A DNA stretch of 64,000 nucleotides from assembly GCA_963734395.1 (NCBI GenBank), contig CAVTGY010000003.1, forward strand, positions 310,001 through 374,000, given 5' to 3'. The DNA is from Bog-756 sp963734395. Lineage in GTDB: Bacteria; Actinomycetota; Acidimicrobiia; Acidimicrobiales; RAAP-2. Positions 1 through 8,274 of the stretch are shown piece after piece. The notes under the pieces were generated by a model. The model searched no databases, was not told the origin of the DNA, and saw nothing but the letters and a program-made list of their open reading frames with translations. Each line of letters begins with the position of its first letter. Position 1 is the stretch's first letter. The translations under genes and the position numbers were made by a program.

Positions 1-922
1 GGGGGTGGAGTACACGGATTCGATTCAGCGGTGTGCCAAGGACGAATACAACCTGGTGGCAGGCACCGCGTGGTTGTTTTCCAGCAAGTTCATAAAGGAG
101 TCACCGGTTGATGTACTGATTATCGACGAGGCGGGCCAGCTGTCACTCGCCGATGCACTGGCCGCTTCTCGGTCGGCGTACAACCTCATCCTGTTGGGCG
201 ATCCGCTGCAGCTTCCACAGGTGACCCAGGCGTCCCACCCCGGCGGAGGAGGCTTGAGCGTTCTCGAACACGTCATCGGCGGAGAGGGGACTATGCCTCC
301 GGACCGTGGCGTCTTTCTCCGAGAGACCCGCCGGATGCACCCGGATGTCTGCCGGTTCATCTCGGATCAGATCTACGAGGGGCGTCTGGTCAGCCATCCG
401 AGTTGTGCGACCCAGAACACAGAATTCGGCACCGGTCTGCGGTGGCTGGCCGCGGACCACGTCGATCGCTCCACCGAATCCGAGGAGGAAGCCGAGCTCG
501 TCGTGGCCGAAATGGGCCGGCTGATCGGAAGCAGCTGGATCGACCAGCACGGGCACCGTGCTCCGCTCGGCGTCGGGGATTTCATGGTGGTGGCTCCATA
601 CAACGATCAGGTTCACCTCCTGCGGGACCGCCTCGAAGCAGATCGCCGGACCCACGGTGTGAGCGTGGGAACGGTCGACAAGTTCCAGGGACGAGAAGCA
701 CCTGTGGTCTTCTTCACCATGACCGCGTCCAGTGCCGAGGATGTGCCCCGGGGGTCGGAGTTCCTCTTCTCACGCAATCGCCTGAACGTGGCCATCAGCC
801 GAGCACGTTGCCTCGCCTATCTGGTCTGTACCGAGCAGCTCTTGAACAGCCGCGCCCACGATGTGGAAGAGATGCGGCTGGTCTCGACATTGTGCGCGTT
901 CGTTGAGTACTGCACTCGGTGA
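1..922 (+). CDS. SF1 DNA/RNA helicase (UPF1/DNA2-like), C-terminal part
   Basis: The reading frame is already open at the first base, so the N-terminal part with the Walker A motif lies outside the window. What remains is the C-terminal half of a superfamily 1B helicase: Walker B/motif II (VLIIDEAGQ), motif III (LLGDPLQLPQV), an arginine-rich ETRRMHP segment, motif V (VGTVDKFQGREAPVVF) and motif VI (NRLNVAISRAR). These are the signatures of the AAA_12 domain of UPF1/DNA2/NAM7-type helicases, which unwind nucleic acid with ATP. It ends in TGA just before a convergent gene. The substrate (DNA or RNA) cannot be told from this part. Confidence 0.9.
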   Translation, partial: GVEYTDSIQRCAKDEYNLVAGTAWLFSSKFIKESPVDVLIIDEAGQLSLADALAASRSAYNLILLGDPLQLPQVTQASHPGGGGLSVLEHVIGGEGTMPPDRGVFLRETRRMHPDVCRFISDQIYEGRLVSHPSCATQNTEFGTGLRWLAADHVDRSTESEEEAELVVAEMGRLIGSSWIDQHGHRAPLGVGDFMVVAPYNDQVHLLRDRLEADRRTHGVSVGTVDKFQGREAPVVFFTMTASSAEDVPRGSEFLFSRNRLNVAISRARCLAYLVCTEQLLNSRAHDVEEMRLVSTLCAFVEYCTR

Positions 923-968
923 GCCCGACCGGCCTGGCGGCAGTCCACTACGAAGGTCGCCTGGGCGC

Positions 969-1454
969 TCAGGTCCCATCCTCGGCTGAAATCGGAGCCA
1001 GGATCACGAGGGGTATCTCACGAGCAGCGACTCGCTGATAGAGGTCGTATCCATAGGCAGCCGCCCGGACCTCATCCCACAGTTCGTCGCGCTCTGGGGA
1101 CTCTGCAACCCGCGCCCGCATCGGCAGCGTCTGTCCCTCGGCGGTGACCATGACTTCAGGGTTGGCCACAAGATTATGGAACCACTGTGGGTTTCGGCTA
1201 TCCCCGCCATTGGAGGCGACGATGACAATTCGATCGGGCTCGACGATGGGAGCCGTAAGCATCGTGACGCGGGGCTCACCACTTCGCCGGCCTACGGTGA
1301 CCAGCCGCACGACGGGCATGCCCAACACCCTGTTGAGGATACGGCCGTCCGTGGCCTCGAATGCGGCTCCGTGCATGGTCGACCAGAACTTGACGAATGC
1401 GTCTTTGGCATCATTTGCCAGGCGCGTCAGTTCCGAGTCGCCGGCGAACGTCAC
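969..1454 (-). CDS. Ddn-family F420-dependent nitroreductase-like protein
   Basis: A 161-residue protein with the split-barrel fold signature of the deazaflavin (F420)-dependent nitroreductase family (Ddn): an N-terminal helix (FVKFWSTMHGAAFEATDGRI), VVRLVTVGRRSGEPRVTMLT, then IVIVASNGGDSRNPQWFHNLVANPEVMV, which is the diagnostic F420-binding stretch. Members reduce quinones or nitro compounds with F420H2. Its start overlaps the end of the upstream 90-residue gene by 4 bases, so the two are probably translationally coupled and belong to the leftward operon with the FAD oxidoreductase. The substrate is unknown. Confidence 0.88.
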   Translation of the reverse strand: MTFAGDSELTRLANDAKDAFVKFWSTMHGAAFEATDGRILNRVLGMPVVRLVTVGRRSGEPRVTMLTAPIVEPDRIVIVASNGGDSRNPQWFHNLVANPEVMVTAEGQTLPMRARVAESPERDELWDEVRAAAYGYDLYQRVAAREIPLVILAPISAEDGT

Positions 1455-1723
1455 CCGGTGTTCTCGCCCCCATCTCCTGGTCGACGATTGAGCCCGAACA
1501 GCGCGTCGAGGAACTGTGCGGACAGATAGGAGATCTGCACGAGGTCCCCCGCCTCCTCCGCCAGTGTCATCCAGACATCCTGGAGTGCACCGCGGCGGTC
1601 CTGTGCCGGACCTGTGCTGGATTGCTTGGCAAGACGATTGACCAGTGAGATGTTTGAGTCGACCATGTGGACCGCGGTATCGGTGATCCGACCCAGGATC
1701 GCGCTCGCTTCCGCTTCTGCCAT
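1451..1723 (-). CDS. hypothetical protein, 90 aa
   Basis: A small mostly helical protein (MAEAEASAILGRITDTAVHM...) of no family I recognise. It is supported by context: it lies 48 bases downstream of the FAD oxidoreductase gene on the same strand and overlaps the Ddn-family gene by 4 bases, as expected for an operon member. There is no signal peptide or membrane segment. It could be a small subunit or accessory protein of the neighbouring redox enzymes, but that is inference from position only. Confidence 0.6.
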   Translation of the reverse strand: MAEAEASAILGRITDTAVHMVDSNISLVNRLAKQSSTGPAQDRRGALQDVWMTLAEEAGDLVQISYLSAQFLDALFGLNRRPGDGGENTG

Positions 1724-1771
1724 GCGATGCAGAATATACCGCCCGTTATCCGGGCACGATCGACGCGGGTG

Positions 1772-3826
1772 CTATGGCATGAAGTATCCGGCGATCCCGT
1801 CGTTGCGAGGTCGTCTGCGCACCGCATTGGCCGCTTGCAGACCGGACATAACCGCCGCCTCGATGCATCCGGCGTTGAGTCCGGAATCTGTCCAGTCTCC
1901 GGCAAGGAAGAGATTGTCGTAGCCGCTCTCGTCCGATCGAAGGCGGTATCGGTCGGTCCCCGGGAGCGACTGCACATAGCGGTCGGAAGGATCGACGTTC
2001 GCGGTCCAATACTGCGAGTCGAACCTGTCCGAGCCGATGCGGTCGCCGCCAGCGCAGAGCAGGTCCCACCTGAAGCCAGTCTGGCTCGTCGCCCCCGGAA
2101 GCAGATCGCCGATGTTCTGCTCGAGGAACTTGATAGCGGTCTCACGGACTCGGCGGTCCTGATCGGCTGCATCGCCAGGCCCGGTCGGAATCGGTGCCTC
2201 CAGCGCACCACGGAAATACGCGATCGCACCGGGGGTGGCATCTGCCGGCCAGTCTTCGACTGAAATGAGCTGCGGCATCGAGGCCCAGGTGCTGAACGGC
2301 TCGACGAAGGCACTCAAGGTCGATCCCGCATCCACCCACCCGACATCTTGCTCGGCCGCACCCAGCCAGATCTGGAACGATTGGGTTGCGACCGTTCCGA
2401 GGCGATCGATCATGTCGCGCCACTCAGGCCGCTTTGCAGCCAGCTCAGTGCAGGTGAACGATGCCATTGCGGGAGGAATGGCGAAGACGATGACATCAAA
2501 GTCCACACCGTCCCGCAGGACCCGCTGCTCTGCGTCGGGCCATTGGCACCAATGTGCTTCGAGGGGGTGATTCTCGATTCCTTCCGCGTCGGCGAGTTGA
2601 TTGATCTGAGGAACTCTTGGAAAGCACGGCAGTCCCCGATAGAGAACAAGGGGGTCATAGTGGCGGCCATTCAATAGCCGCGCTTGCCGGCCGATGGTTA
2701 TCGATTCGATTCGCTTGCTGTCCTTGGCAGGATGGAGCCCATCGACCCGATGAAAGAATTCGAAGTCGACGCCCCGTTGCCGCAGGACTTCATAGAGGGG
2801 GGCGAAGACGACGTCGCCCATGCCGGCCGTCATCTTCCAGAAGACCGATCCCTTGTAGTCGAACAACGTTTTGCCGCCGAAGAGGACGGCGGTGCCGGCG
2901 CTGAGCGCCGGGCGAGTCGTGTCCCCGTCCACGAAGCCGAACACCATGTCGTAGAGGGAACGGACGACGGAGAAGTCCCCGAGATCCGAAGGACCGCCAT
3001 GCCGCTGTATCCAGCTCAGGTACTCCTCATCGTTGATGGCTCCGAGGCCACGAGGGTCAGTCAGAAGACCGTCGGCCACGATCCCCCGGAGAGCGGCCAC
3101 AGTCAGCGCCACTCCGGACCAGGTACGACGTAGAGAGTCGCCCCCGGCTGTGGGATCCCCCAGCCTGGGATCGTTACTCATCGCGCCCTGAAGGACCTGC
3201 TCCACCCGAGGGAAGGGAAGTGAAGCTCCTCCCTTGGTCATGCGGATGGCTTCGGTGGTGAGAGCGGCCATGACGATCGGAGCAGCCTCGGCGATCGATC
3301 GAACCTGAAGAGGTAGGACTGAGTTCTCATCATTGGAGATGGCACTGAAGTAGCGGTCGAGAAGCCGCACTCCCTGGACCAGCAGATCCGTCAAGGTCGT
3401 ATCGCGCCCACTGGCCGCCGAACGGCCCGGTTCACGGGAGTTGTCGGGCATATCCGTCACCCAGGGTTGCCAGCCGTCGTCGGATCTGTCGGCCATACCG
3501 ATTTTGCTCGAAGGGATCAAGGCCTCCGACATAGTTCGTATGGGTGCATCCGGGCGATTCGCAGGTCGGTCCAGCTCCTCGTAGCACTCTTGGAGGATCT
3601 GGAACGCATTCTCGTACCACCCGAGCCAAATGTGGAGGCCGTGCTCTTCGATCCTGGCGTTCTCCCCCCGACTGCTTGCACCCTTTCCGCCGAGCCGCCA
3701 TCCCCGTTGATACACGGTGATGCTTTCAAATTCCTCTTGCCAACCTGGCTTGCTCAGTCGCCAGGCCGCCGCCAATCCACCCATCCCTCCACCGAGGATG
3801 GCAACGCGATCTCGGCGACCATTCAT
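1772..3826 (-). CDS. FAD-dependent amine oxidase / carotenoid-desaturase-like oxidoreductase
   Basis: A 684-residue flavoprotein. The N-terminus has the dinucleotide-binding motif GGGMGGLAAAWRLSK followed by RGWRLGGKGAS, and the C-terminus has LFLAGDWTDSGLNAGCIEAAVMSGLQAANAV, the FAD-contacting end of the amine oxidase/phytoene desaturase superfamily. EEHGLHIWLGWYENAF in the substrate domain resembles carotenoid-type desaturases and isomerases. It is longer than the usual 450-550 residues because of extra sequence around residues 130-330. It probably oxidises a lipid or isoprenoid. A polyprenyl diphosphate synthase lies divergently about 2.5 kb away, which fits an isoprenoid substrate but does not prove it. 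Confidence 0.87.
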   Translation of the reverse strand: MNGRRDRVAILGGGMGGLAAAWRLSKPGWQEEFESITVYQRGWRLGGKGASSRGENARIEEHGLHIWLGWYENAFQILQECYEELDRPANRPDAPIRTMSEALIPSSKIGMADRSDDGWQPWVTDMPDNSREPGRSAASGRDTTLTDLLVQGVRLLDRYFSAISNDENSVLPLQVRSIAEAAPIVMAALTTEAIRMTKGGASLPFPRVEQVLQGAMSNDPRLGDPTAGGDSLRRTWSGVALTVAALRGIVADGLLTDPRGLGAINDEEYLSWIQRHGGPSDLGDFSVVRSLYDMVFGFVDGDTTRPALSAGTAVLFGGKTLFDYKGSVFWKMTAGMGDVVFAPLYEVLRQRGVDFEFFHRVDGLHPAKDSKRIESITIGRQARLLNGRHYDPLVLYRGLPCFPRVPQINQLADAEGIENHPLEAHWCQWPDAEQRVLRDGVDFDVIVFAIPPAMASFTCTELAAKRPEWRDMIDRLGTVATQSFQIWLGAAEQDVGWVDAGSTLSAFVEPFSTWASMPQLISVEDWPADATPGAIAYFRGALEAPIPTGPGDAADQDRRVRETAIKFLEQNIGDLLPGATSQTGFRWDLLCAGGDRIGSDRFDSQYWTANVDPSDRYVQSLPGTDRYRLRSDESGYDNLFLAGDWTDSGLNAGCIEAAVMSGLQAANAVRRRPRNDGIAGYFMP

Positions 3827-4010
3827 GGCGTAAGCACGATCATCGCAAACGCGGTGCGCCCATGGATCCCGAATGCACGAACCGGGACCAGGCGCAAGGA
3901 AATCGGACCTCCCTCCAGTTCGCGATCAGGTCGAGCTCGCGAGTCGAATCCAAGTTGACTGAATGGCATTCCTTGATCAGCCGTCGGTATCTCTGTGCGG
4001 AGCTGGTCGA

Positions 4011-5219
4011 TTAGGGGATTACCAGCCAGACCGGGATGGTGATGTCGTCCGGACTCGGCAGATCGGGATTGATACGGGCGATCACATGACCCCAATAGGT
4101 TGCACCAGGTGCTCCTTCCAGCTTGCCGGCATCGATCATAAGTCGAAAGGATGTCTCTCCGACTTCGAGCACGTCCGGCTGCATCTCGATGAGGTCAGCC
4201 CGGATGGCTTCCTCGTGGTGTCCATGCCGCGCCAGGCCGGGGCGAAGCGCGGTCGAGACGAGAACACGGCGTTCGGCACAGGGGCCAACGTCGAACATCT
4301 CGGAGCAGCGGTACGAAACCTCCCCGACGGGATTGCGGCGGTGCTCTGGATCTGAGGACAACGGGCCGTCCCACCAGCGCAGCTCGAGCGGAAGCCTGAG
4401 GTCATCAAAATAGTCCTTAGGGCCGTAGCCACCGGTGAGCAATCGTGCGAAGGATACGCCGAGTCGATCCCTGTACTCCGTCAGTGTCTGCTGGATCGCG
4501 TCGATTGGGTGATCGGCGATCCCTTCCATCGGTGGCGGTGGCCGGGACTGAGCGGATCCGGTTGTCGATGAGTTTCCGGGACGGCGAAACTCAGAAGTCG
4601 AAGCGTCGACAATGCTGATCATGGTTGGATCAACGCCAGCGATCCTTTCAATGAAACTAGGGGGAAGGGCGGCGAATCCAAGATTCGAAGCCAGCATTGC
4701 CAGTGACGCTGCTTGGTCACGGGTCATGTTCGAGAAGACCCGGAACTGGACCCGCTTGGTCGTCAACACGTCCACCTTCTTGCCGAGATCGCGCACGACG
4801 ATGCTTCCCTCGTCAACCGTCACTCGGCCGTCACCTCCGTGACCCTTTTGGTTCTCGGCCAACCTGTACTCGAGCACGGAACCGCGATCGCAGGGAAGTG
4901 AGCTTCGCCTGAAGTCCAAAACGGTCCTCAATGCTGTTGGGGTGTCGAGGTCGCTGGTGACATCACTCAGAGCGAAGGTCTCGAGATAGCGATTGATCGC
5001 AGGTCCCGGCGAGGCCAGAGGCGTCATTGCGCCCCATGGCGGATTGAAGACGGTCCAGTTCTCCGGCACCAGTATGGATTCGACCTCGGTTCGAGGCGTC
5101 CCCTCTACGTGCATCCGACTTTCGAACGCGACGACGGGGCCCCCACCGGCGGGAGAGACACTCACCGTCCATCGCCCGAGATGAGCCATCAGCCGCTGAT
5201 CACCGGTCCGTAAGGGCAT
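4011..5219 (-). CDS. hypothetical protein, 402 aa
   Basis: I do not recognise a family. The protein is soluble with no signal peptide. The first 240 residues contain a beta-rich region (VRDLGKKVDVLTTKRVQFRVF) and the C-terminus ends in hydrophobic strands (HVIARINPDLPSPDDITIPVWLVIP). A proline/serine-rich linker (SSTTGSAQSRPPPPME, around residue 225) suggests two domains. An internal ATG at 5189 is an alternative start; neither start has a clear Shine-Dalgarno. It lies upstream of the FAD oxidoreductase on the same strand with a 184-base gap, so it may be co-transcribed with it. Confidence 0.65.
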   Translation of the reverse strand: MPLRTGDQRLMAHLGRWTVSVSPAGGGPVVAFESRMHVEGTPRTEVESILVPENWTVFNPPWGAMTPLASPGPAINRYLETFALSDVTSDLDTPTALRTVLDFRRSSLPCDRGSVLEYRLAENQKGHGGDGRVTVDEGSIVVRDLGKKVDVLTTKRVQFRVFSNMTRDQAASLAMLASNLGFAALPPSFIERIAGVDPTMISIVDASTSEFRRPGNSSTTGSAQSRPPPPMEGIADHPIDAIQQTLTEYRDRLGVSFARLLTGGYGPKDYFDDLRLPLELRWWDGPLSSDPEHRRNPVGEVSYRCSEMFDVGPCAERRVLVSTALRPGLARHGHHEEAIRADLIEMQPDVLEVGETSFRLMIDAGKLEGAPGATYWGHVIARINPDLPSPDDITIPVWLVIP

Positions 5220-5234
5220 CGAAGGCCGTTAGGC

Positions 5235-5273
5235 TTGCCAGCCATCGTCGAGAGATGTTGGCAAGGCTGGCAA
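5235..5273. promoter_or_regulatory. inverted repeat upstream of the 402-aa gene
   Basis: Perfect 9-base arms TTGCCAGCC (5235-5243) and GGCTGGCAA (5265-5273) enclose a 21-base loop. They lie 16 bases upstream of the leftward start at 5219, within the 327-base gap (5220-5546) between divergent genes. The repeat could be an operator for a dimeric regulator or a leader hairpin. I see nothing else in this gap that I can name. Confidence 0.4.
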
Positions 5274-5546
5274 CCAATGATTGATGATCCACTCTGTACC
5301 GGCCGAGGACTGGATGCGCGAACACGTGGTCGCTCTCCCGTCTTCGACTCACCTAGAAAGAGGGCGTTGGGTCTCAATGGTTTCACCTCGACGTTGGATC
5401 CGGCCTTGGCACATCCAACGTCACCATTGGCCAACGGCTTCGTGAGGCGTCTCTCTGTCGTGTGGCCTAACCTACTCGACGGTCGGGTTTCCACTCCCCG
5501 TCGTCCAAGCGGCGCACAGGTCCCGATGCCGGGTGAGGGCTGAGCG

Positions 5547-6266
5547 ATGACTGAGGGCGACGATCGGAGCGGGAAGGGGAGCGAACTGCCGTGGGCGTTT
5601 GTACTCGACCCGTCGGCCAATGCGAAAGCCCTCGGTGACGTGCAGCGTCACGGCCTTGGGGCGGCGCGGGAACTGGTCGAGCGGGTGGTCTCGTCTATCG
5701 ACCACTTCGGCAAGGCGGCCACAGAAGCAACATCGAGCGATGAGAGGTCATCGGACTCCAAGGCGAACCCCCTCCTGGTGAGCCTGGTAGAGGCTTGGTG
5801 GGAGCTCGCCGGCCAGGCAATGGCGGTTTTTGGAGAATTCCCGATTCCTCGCCCCGAAGGGCCCGAGGCCTCCGCCACCCGACAGCGACCGGAGCAGCCG
5901 GTTGTGGTGGACCTCACCGGGGAGCACGGTCGACCGGTGCTGCGTCTTCTGGCCGGTCCGAACGGCCAAATCGATGATCACCTGGTGCTCTGGTTCCACA
6001 ATCCTTCATCGGATCCGGTCGGCCCTTTCGGTCTGGTGTGCGAGGGTTTGCAGTCCTCTCAGGGAGATCGAATCCAGGGCCGCAGCATCCGGTTTGACCC
6101 AGGAGAGTTGGACTCCGTGCCACCTCGCTCGGCTCGAGAGGTCTCCCTGTCGATTTGTGGCGAGCAGGGAATCGAGCCGGGTACCTACCTGGGGGTGATC
6201 GCGGTCGAAGGAGCGCCACGGGTCAGCGTGGACTTGGAGATCCTGGTGACAGATCGATCATCGTGA
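5547..6266 (+). CDS. hypothetical protein, 239 aa
   Basis: Unrecognised two-part protein. Residues 1-90 are helical (GAARELVERVVSSIDHFGKAA..., LVSLVEAWWELAGQAMAVFG), reminiscent in style of phasin-like or scaffold helices. Residues 115-239 look like an all-beta Ig-like domain (VVVDLTGEHGRPVLRLLAGPNG ... TYLGVIAVEGAPRVSVDLEILVTD). There is no signal peptide. It precedes the polyprenyl diphosphate synthase by a short gap on the same strand and is probably co-transcribed with it. No function is assigned. Confidence 0.65.
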   Translation: MTEGDDRSGKGSELPWAFVLDPSANAKALGDVQRHGLGAARELVERVVSSIDHFGKAATEATSSDERSSDSKANPLLVSLVEAWWELAGQAMAVFGEFPIPRPEGPEASATRQRPEQPVVVDLTGEHGRPVLRLLAGPNGQIDDHLVLWFHNPSSDPVGPFGLVCEGLQSSQGDRIQGRSIRFDPGELDSVPPRSAREVSLSICGEQGIEPGTYLGVIAVEGAPRVSVDLEILVTDRSS

Positions 6267-6328
6267 TGAATCCGCAGTGGTAACGGCCGACATCTCCACC
6301 ACCGAGATGGTGGAGGAGGAGCTGTCCC

Positions 6329-7324
6329 TTGTCGTGCTGGAGAGTTCGTCGGGCGATGCTCGATGCCGTCCCCGACTCCGAGCCCTACAAGTGGTTGTAC
6401 GAACTGGTCCGCGCCTACCCTGCTCGCCCAGGTAAAGCCATCCGGCCGGCACTTTGCCTTGCCACCTGTCGCGCTTTTGGTGGTTCCGAGGAGGACGCCT
6501 TTCCCATCGCCGTGGCGATCGAAATGCTCCACAACGCTTTCCTCGTGCACGATGACATAGCGGACGGGAGCGAGCGGCGGCGCGGCCGGCCGACGTTGTC
6601 CGCCGATCATGGCGATGCTCTTGCATTGAACGCCGGAGACGCGCTGGTTGTCTTGGCCAATCAGGTTCTGCGTCGCCACGCCCGACGCCTCGAAGGCGAA
6701 TTGGCCGACCGGGTTCTCGATGAGTTCGACACAATGGCGTTGCGAACGTTGGAAGGCCAGGCGACAGAGCTTGGATGGCGCCGGGACGGCATCACCACCC
6801 TGAGGCCGGAGGACTATCTCGACCTCATCCTTCACAAAACTTGCTGGTATACGACCATCCACCCTCTTCGAGTAGGAGTCCTGCTTGGATCACGAGGAGA
6901 GGCGCGTCTGCAGTCCATGGTGCCATTCGGCTTCTACCTTGGGGCTGCCTTCCAGATTCGAGACGACCTGCTGAATCTCACCGGCGACGAGGATCTCTAC
7001 GGTAAGGAGATCAACGGCGACCTCTACGAGGCCAAGCGGTCGTTGGCTCTGATTCACCTGGGTGCGGAGGTCAGCGGGGATGACGCGATTGCCTTCGACA
7101 ACTATTTGTCGGTGGACAGGCCGGAACGCACGGCGTCCATGATCGCCGAAATTCGAGGTCTCCTCGACAAGTACGGAAGTCTTGAGTTCGCGTACGACTT
7201 CGCTCAGGGTATTGCCCTAGGTGCGAGCGAGGCATTCGAGGAAGCATTCGGCGACTGTCCGGAATCTGAGGACACCAGGTTCGTGCGATCACTCGTTCCG
7301 TACATGCTGGGGCGAATGTACTGA
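6329..7324 (+). CDS. polyprenyl (geranylgeranyl-type) diphosphate synthase
   Basis: All-trans isoprenyl chain elongation enzyme. The first aspartate-rich motif is LVHDDIADGSERRRGRPT and the second is QIRDDLLNL, with the GKAIRPALCLATCRAFGG entry motif and the EMLHNAFL helix. It condenses isopentenyl diphosphate with an allylic diphosphate; chain length is not predictable here. The in-frame TTG at 6329 and ATG at 6356 are poor starts. In the next frame, from GTG 6277 or ATG 6307, the sequence MVEEELSLVVLESSSGDA reads like the missing N-terminal helix, which suggests a one-base frameshift near 6330-6356. It lies downstream of the 239-aa gene and upstream of the kinase-like gene. Confidence 0.88.
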   Translation: MSCWRVRRAMLDAVPDSEPYKWLYELVRAYPARPGKAIRPALCLATCRAFGGSEEDAFPIAVAIEMLHNAFLVHDDIADGSERRRGRPTLSADHGDALALNAGDALVVLANQVLRRHARRLEGELADRVLDEFDTMALRTLEGQATELGWRRDGITTLRPEDYLDLILHKTCWYTTIHPLRVGVLLGSRGEARLQSMVPFGFYLGAAFQIRDDLLNLTGDEDLYGKEINGDLYEAKRSLALIHLGAEVSGDDAIAFDNYLSVDRPERTASMIAEIRGLLDKYGSLEFAYDFAQGIALGASEAFEEAFGDCPESEDTRFVRSLVPYMLGRMY

Positions 7325-7430
7325 AGTGCCTCCTAGGACCAAACGGTACATGTGGACATCCAGTACGTCAGCCGTTCGCCTGGAGCCCGGTCGCAATTGC
7401 CTCAACATCGAGCGACTGAAGGAGGCGTGT

Positions 7431-8225
7431 ATGGCTTCGCCGATGGTCTGGCTGACACGCCTCGCCAGTGTCGTCGGTCCGACGGGGCCACCGACACAGG
7501 TCGGCAATGACGTCTGGAAGGTGTCGGCGGGCGGTCGTACCCTCGTCGCCAAGCTTGGCGCCAACGCGCTCGACGAGGCGGTGGGTCTCGAAACACTCAA
7601 AGCGGTGCCCGGCGCGCCGCCGGTGCCCGAGGTGGTGTTCGCCGAGGCGGATCTACTCGTCACAGCGTGGGTAGAACAGGGCTCGCGGACCGGGAAGCAC
7701 GAGGAGTCGTTCGGCCGTGCACTGGCGGCGTTGCACGGCGCCCCTTATCCGCACTGGGGTGGAGGCTCTTCGTGGATCGGAGCCTGCCCCATCGATCCCA
7801 CGATCTCCCAAAATGCCGCCGGCTTCTACAGCGCCCGGCTTTGCGAGCTGTCCACCCGTTGCGGACTCGAGCAATCGGTAAATGCGGTGGTCGCCAGGCT
7901 CGGGGAGCTCCTCCCGCCAGGCGGACCCGCTCTCCTCCATGGCGACCTCTGGTGGGGCAACGTGCTCTTCGGTGCTGATGGACGGACCTGGCTCATCGAC
8001 CCCTCGGTCCACGGCGGGCACCCAGAGGAGGACCTCGCCATGCTGGCGCTGTTCGGCGCGGTGCCGGATCGCCTGCTCCGCGCCTACGCCGAGGTGCATC
8101 CGTTGAGCCCAGGTTGGAAGGAGCGGGTCGAGCTCTTCCAGCTCTACCCGTTGCTCGTCCACACGGTGCTGTTCGGCGGTGGCTACCGCGCCCAGGCGGA
8201 GGCAGTGGCCCGGCGCTTCGCCTGA
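7431..8225 (+). CDS. fructosamine kinase / FN3K-like protein
   Basis: A 264-residue member of the fructosamine kinase family (protein-kinase-like fold): nucleotide-binding strands VWKVSAGGRTLVAKLG, the catalytic loop LLHGDLWWGNVLFGADG, the metal-binding segment WLIDPSVHGGHPEEDLAML, and the family's C-terminal YPLLVHTVLFGGGYRAQAEAVARRF. These kinases phosphorylate ketoamines or small sugars and repair glycated molecules. The ATG at 7431 has a strong Shine-Dalgarno (GAAGGAGG, about 5 bases upstream). The longer upstream reading frame overlaps the previous gene and is not coding in style. Confidence 0.88.
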   Translation: MASPMVWLTRLASVVGPTGPPTQVGNDVWKVSAGGRTLVAKLGANALDEAVGLETLKAVPGAPPVPEVVFAEADLLVTAWVEQGSRTGKHEESFGRALAALHGAPYPHWGGGSSWIGACPIDPTISQNAAGFYSARLCELSTRCGLEQSVNAVVARLGELLPPGGPALLHGDLWWGNVLFGADGRTWLIDPSVHGGHPEEDLAMLALFGAVPDRLLRAYAEVHPLSPGWKERVELFQLYPLLVHTVLFGGGYRAQAEAVARRFA

Positions 8226-8274
8226 GTGCCGTGCCGTCACCTAGTAGAAAGCGCCCCTGTCTCGACCGGGATCC

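Noticed and set aside
3823..3969. 48-codon leftward frame whose stop overlaps the start of the FAD oxidoreductase (ATGA)
   Set aside because: The overlap hints at coupling, but there is no Shine-Dalgarno, no recognisable sequence, and the longer version overlaps the 402-aa gene; too weak to list.
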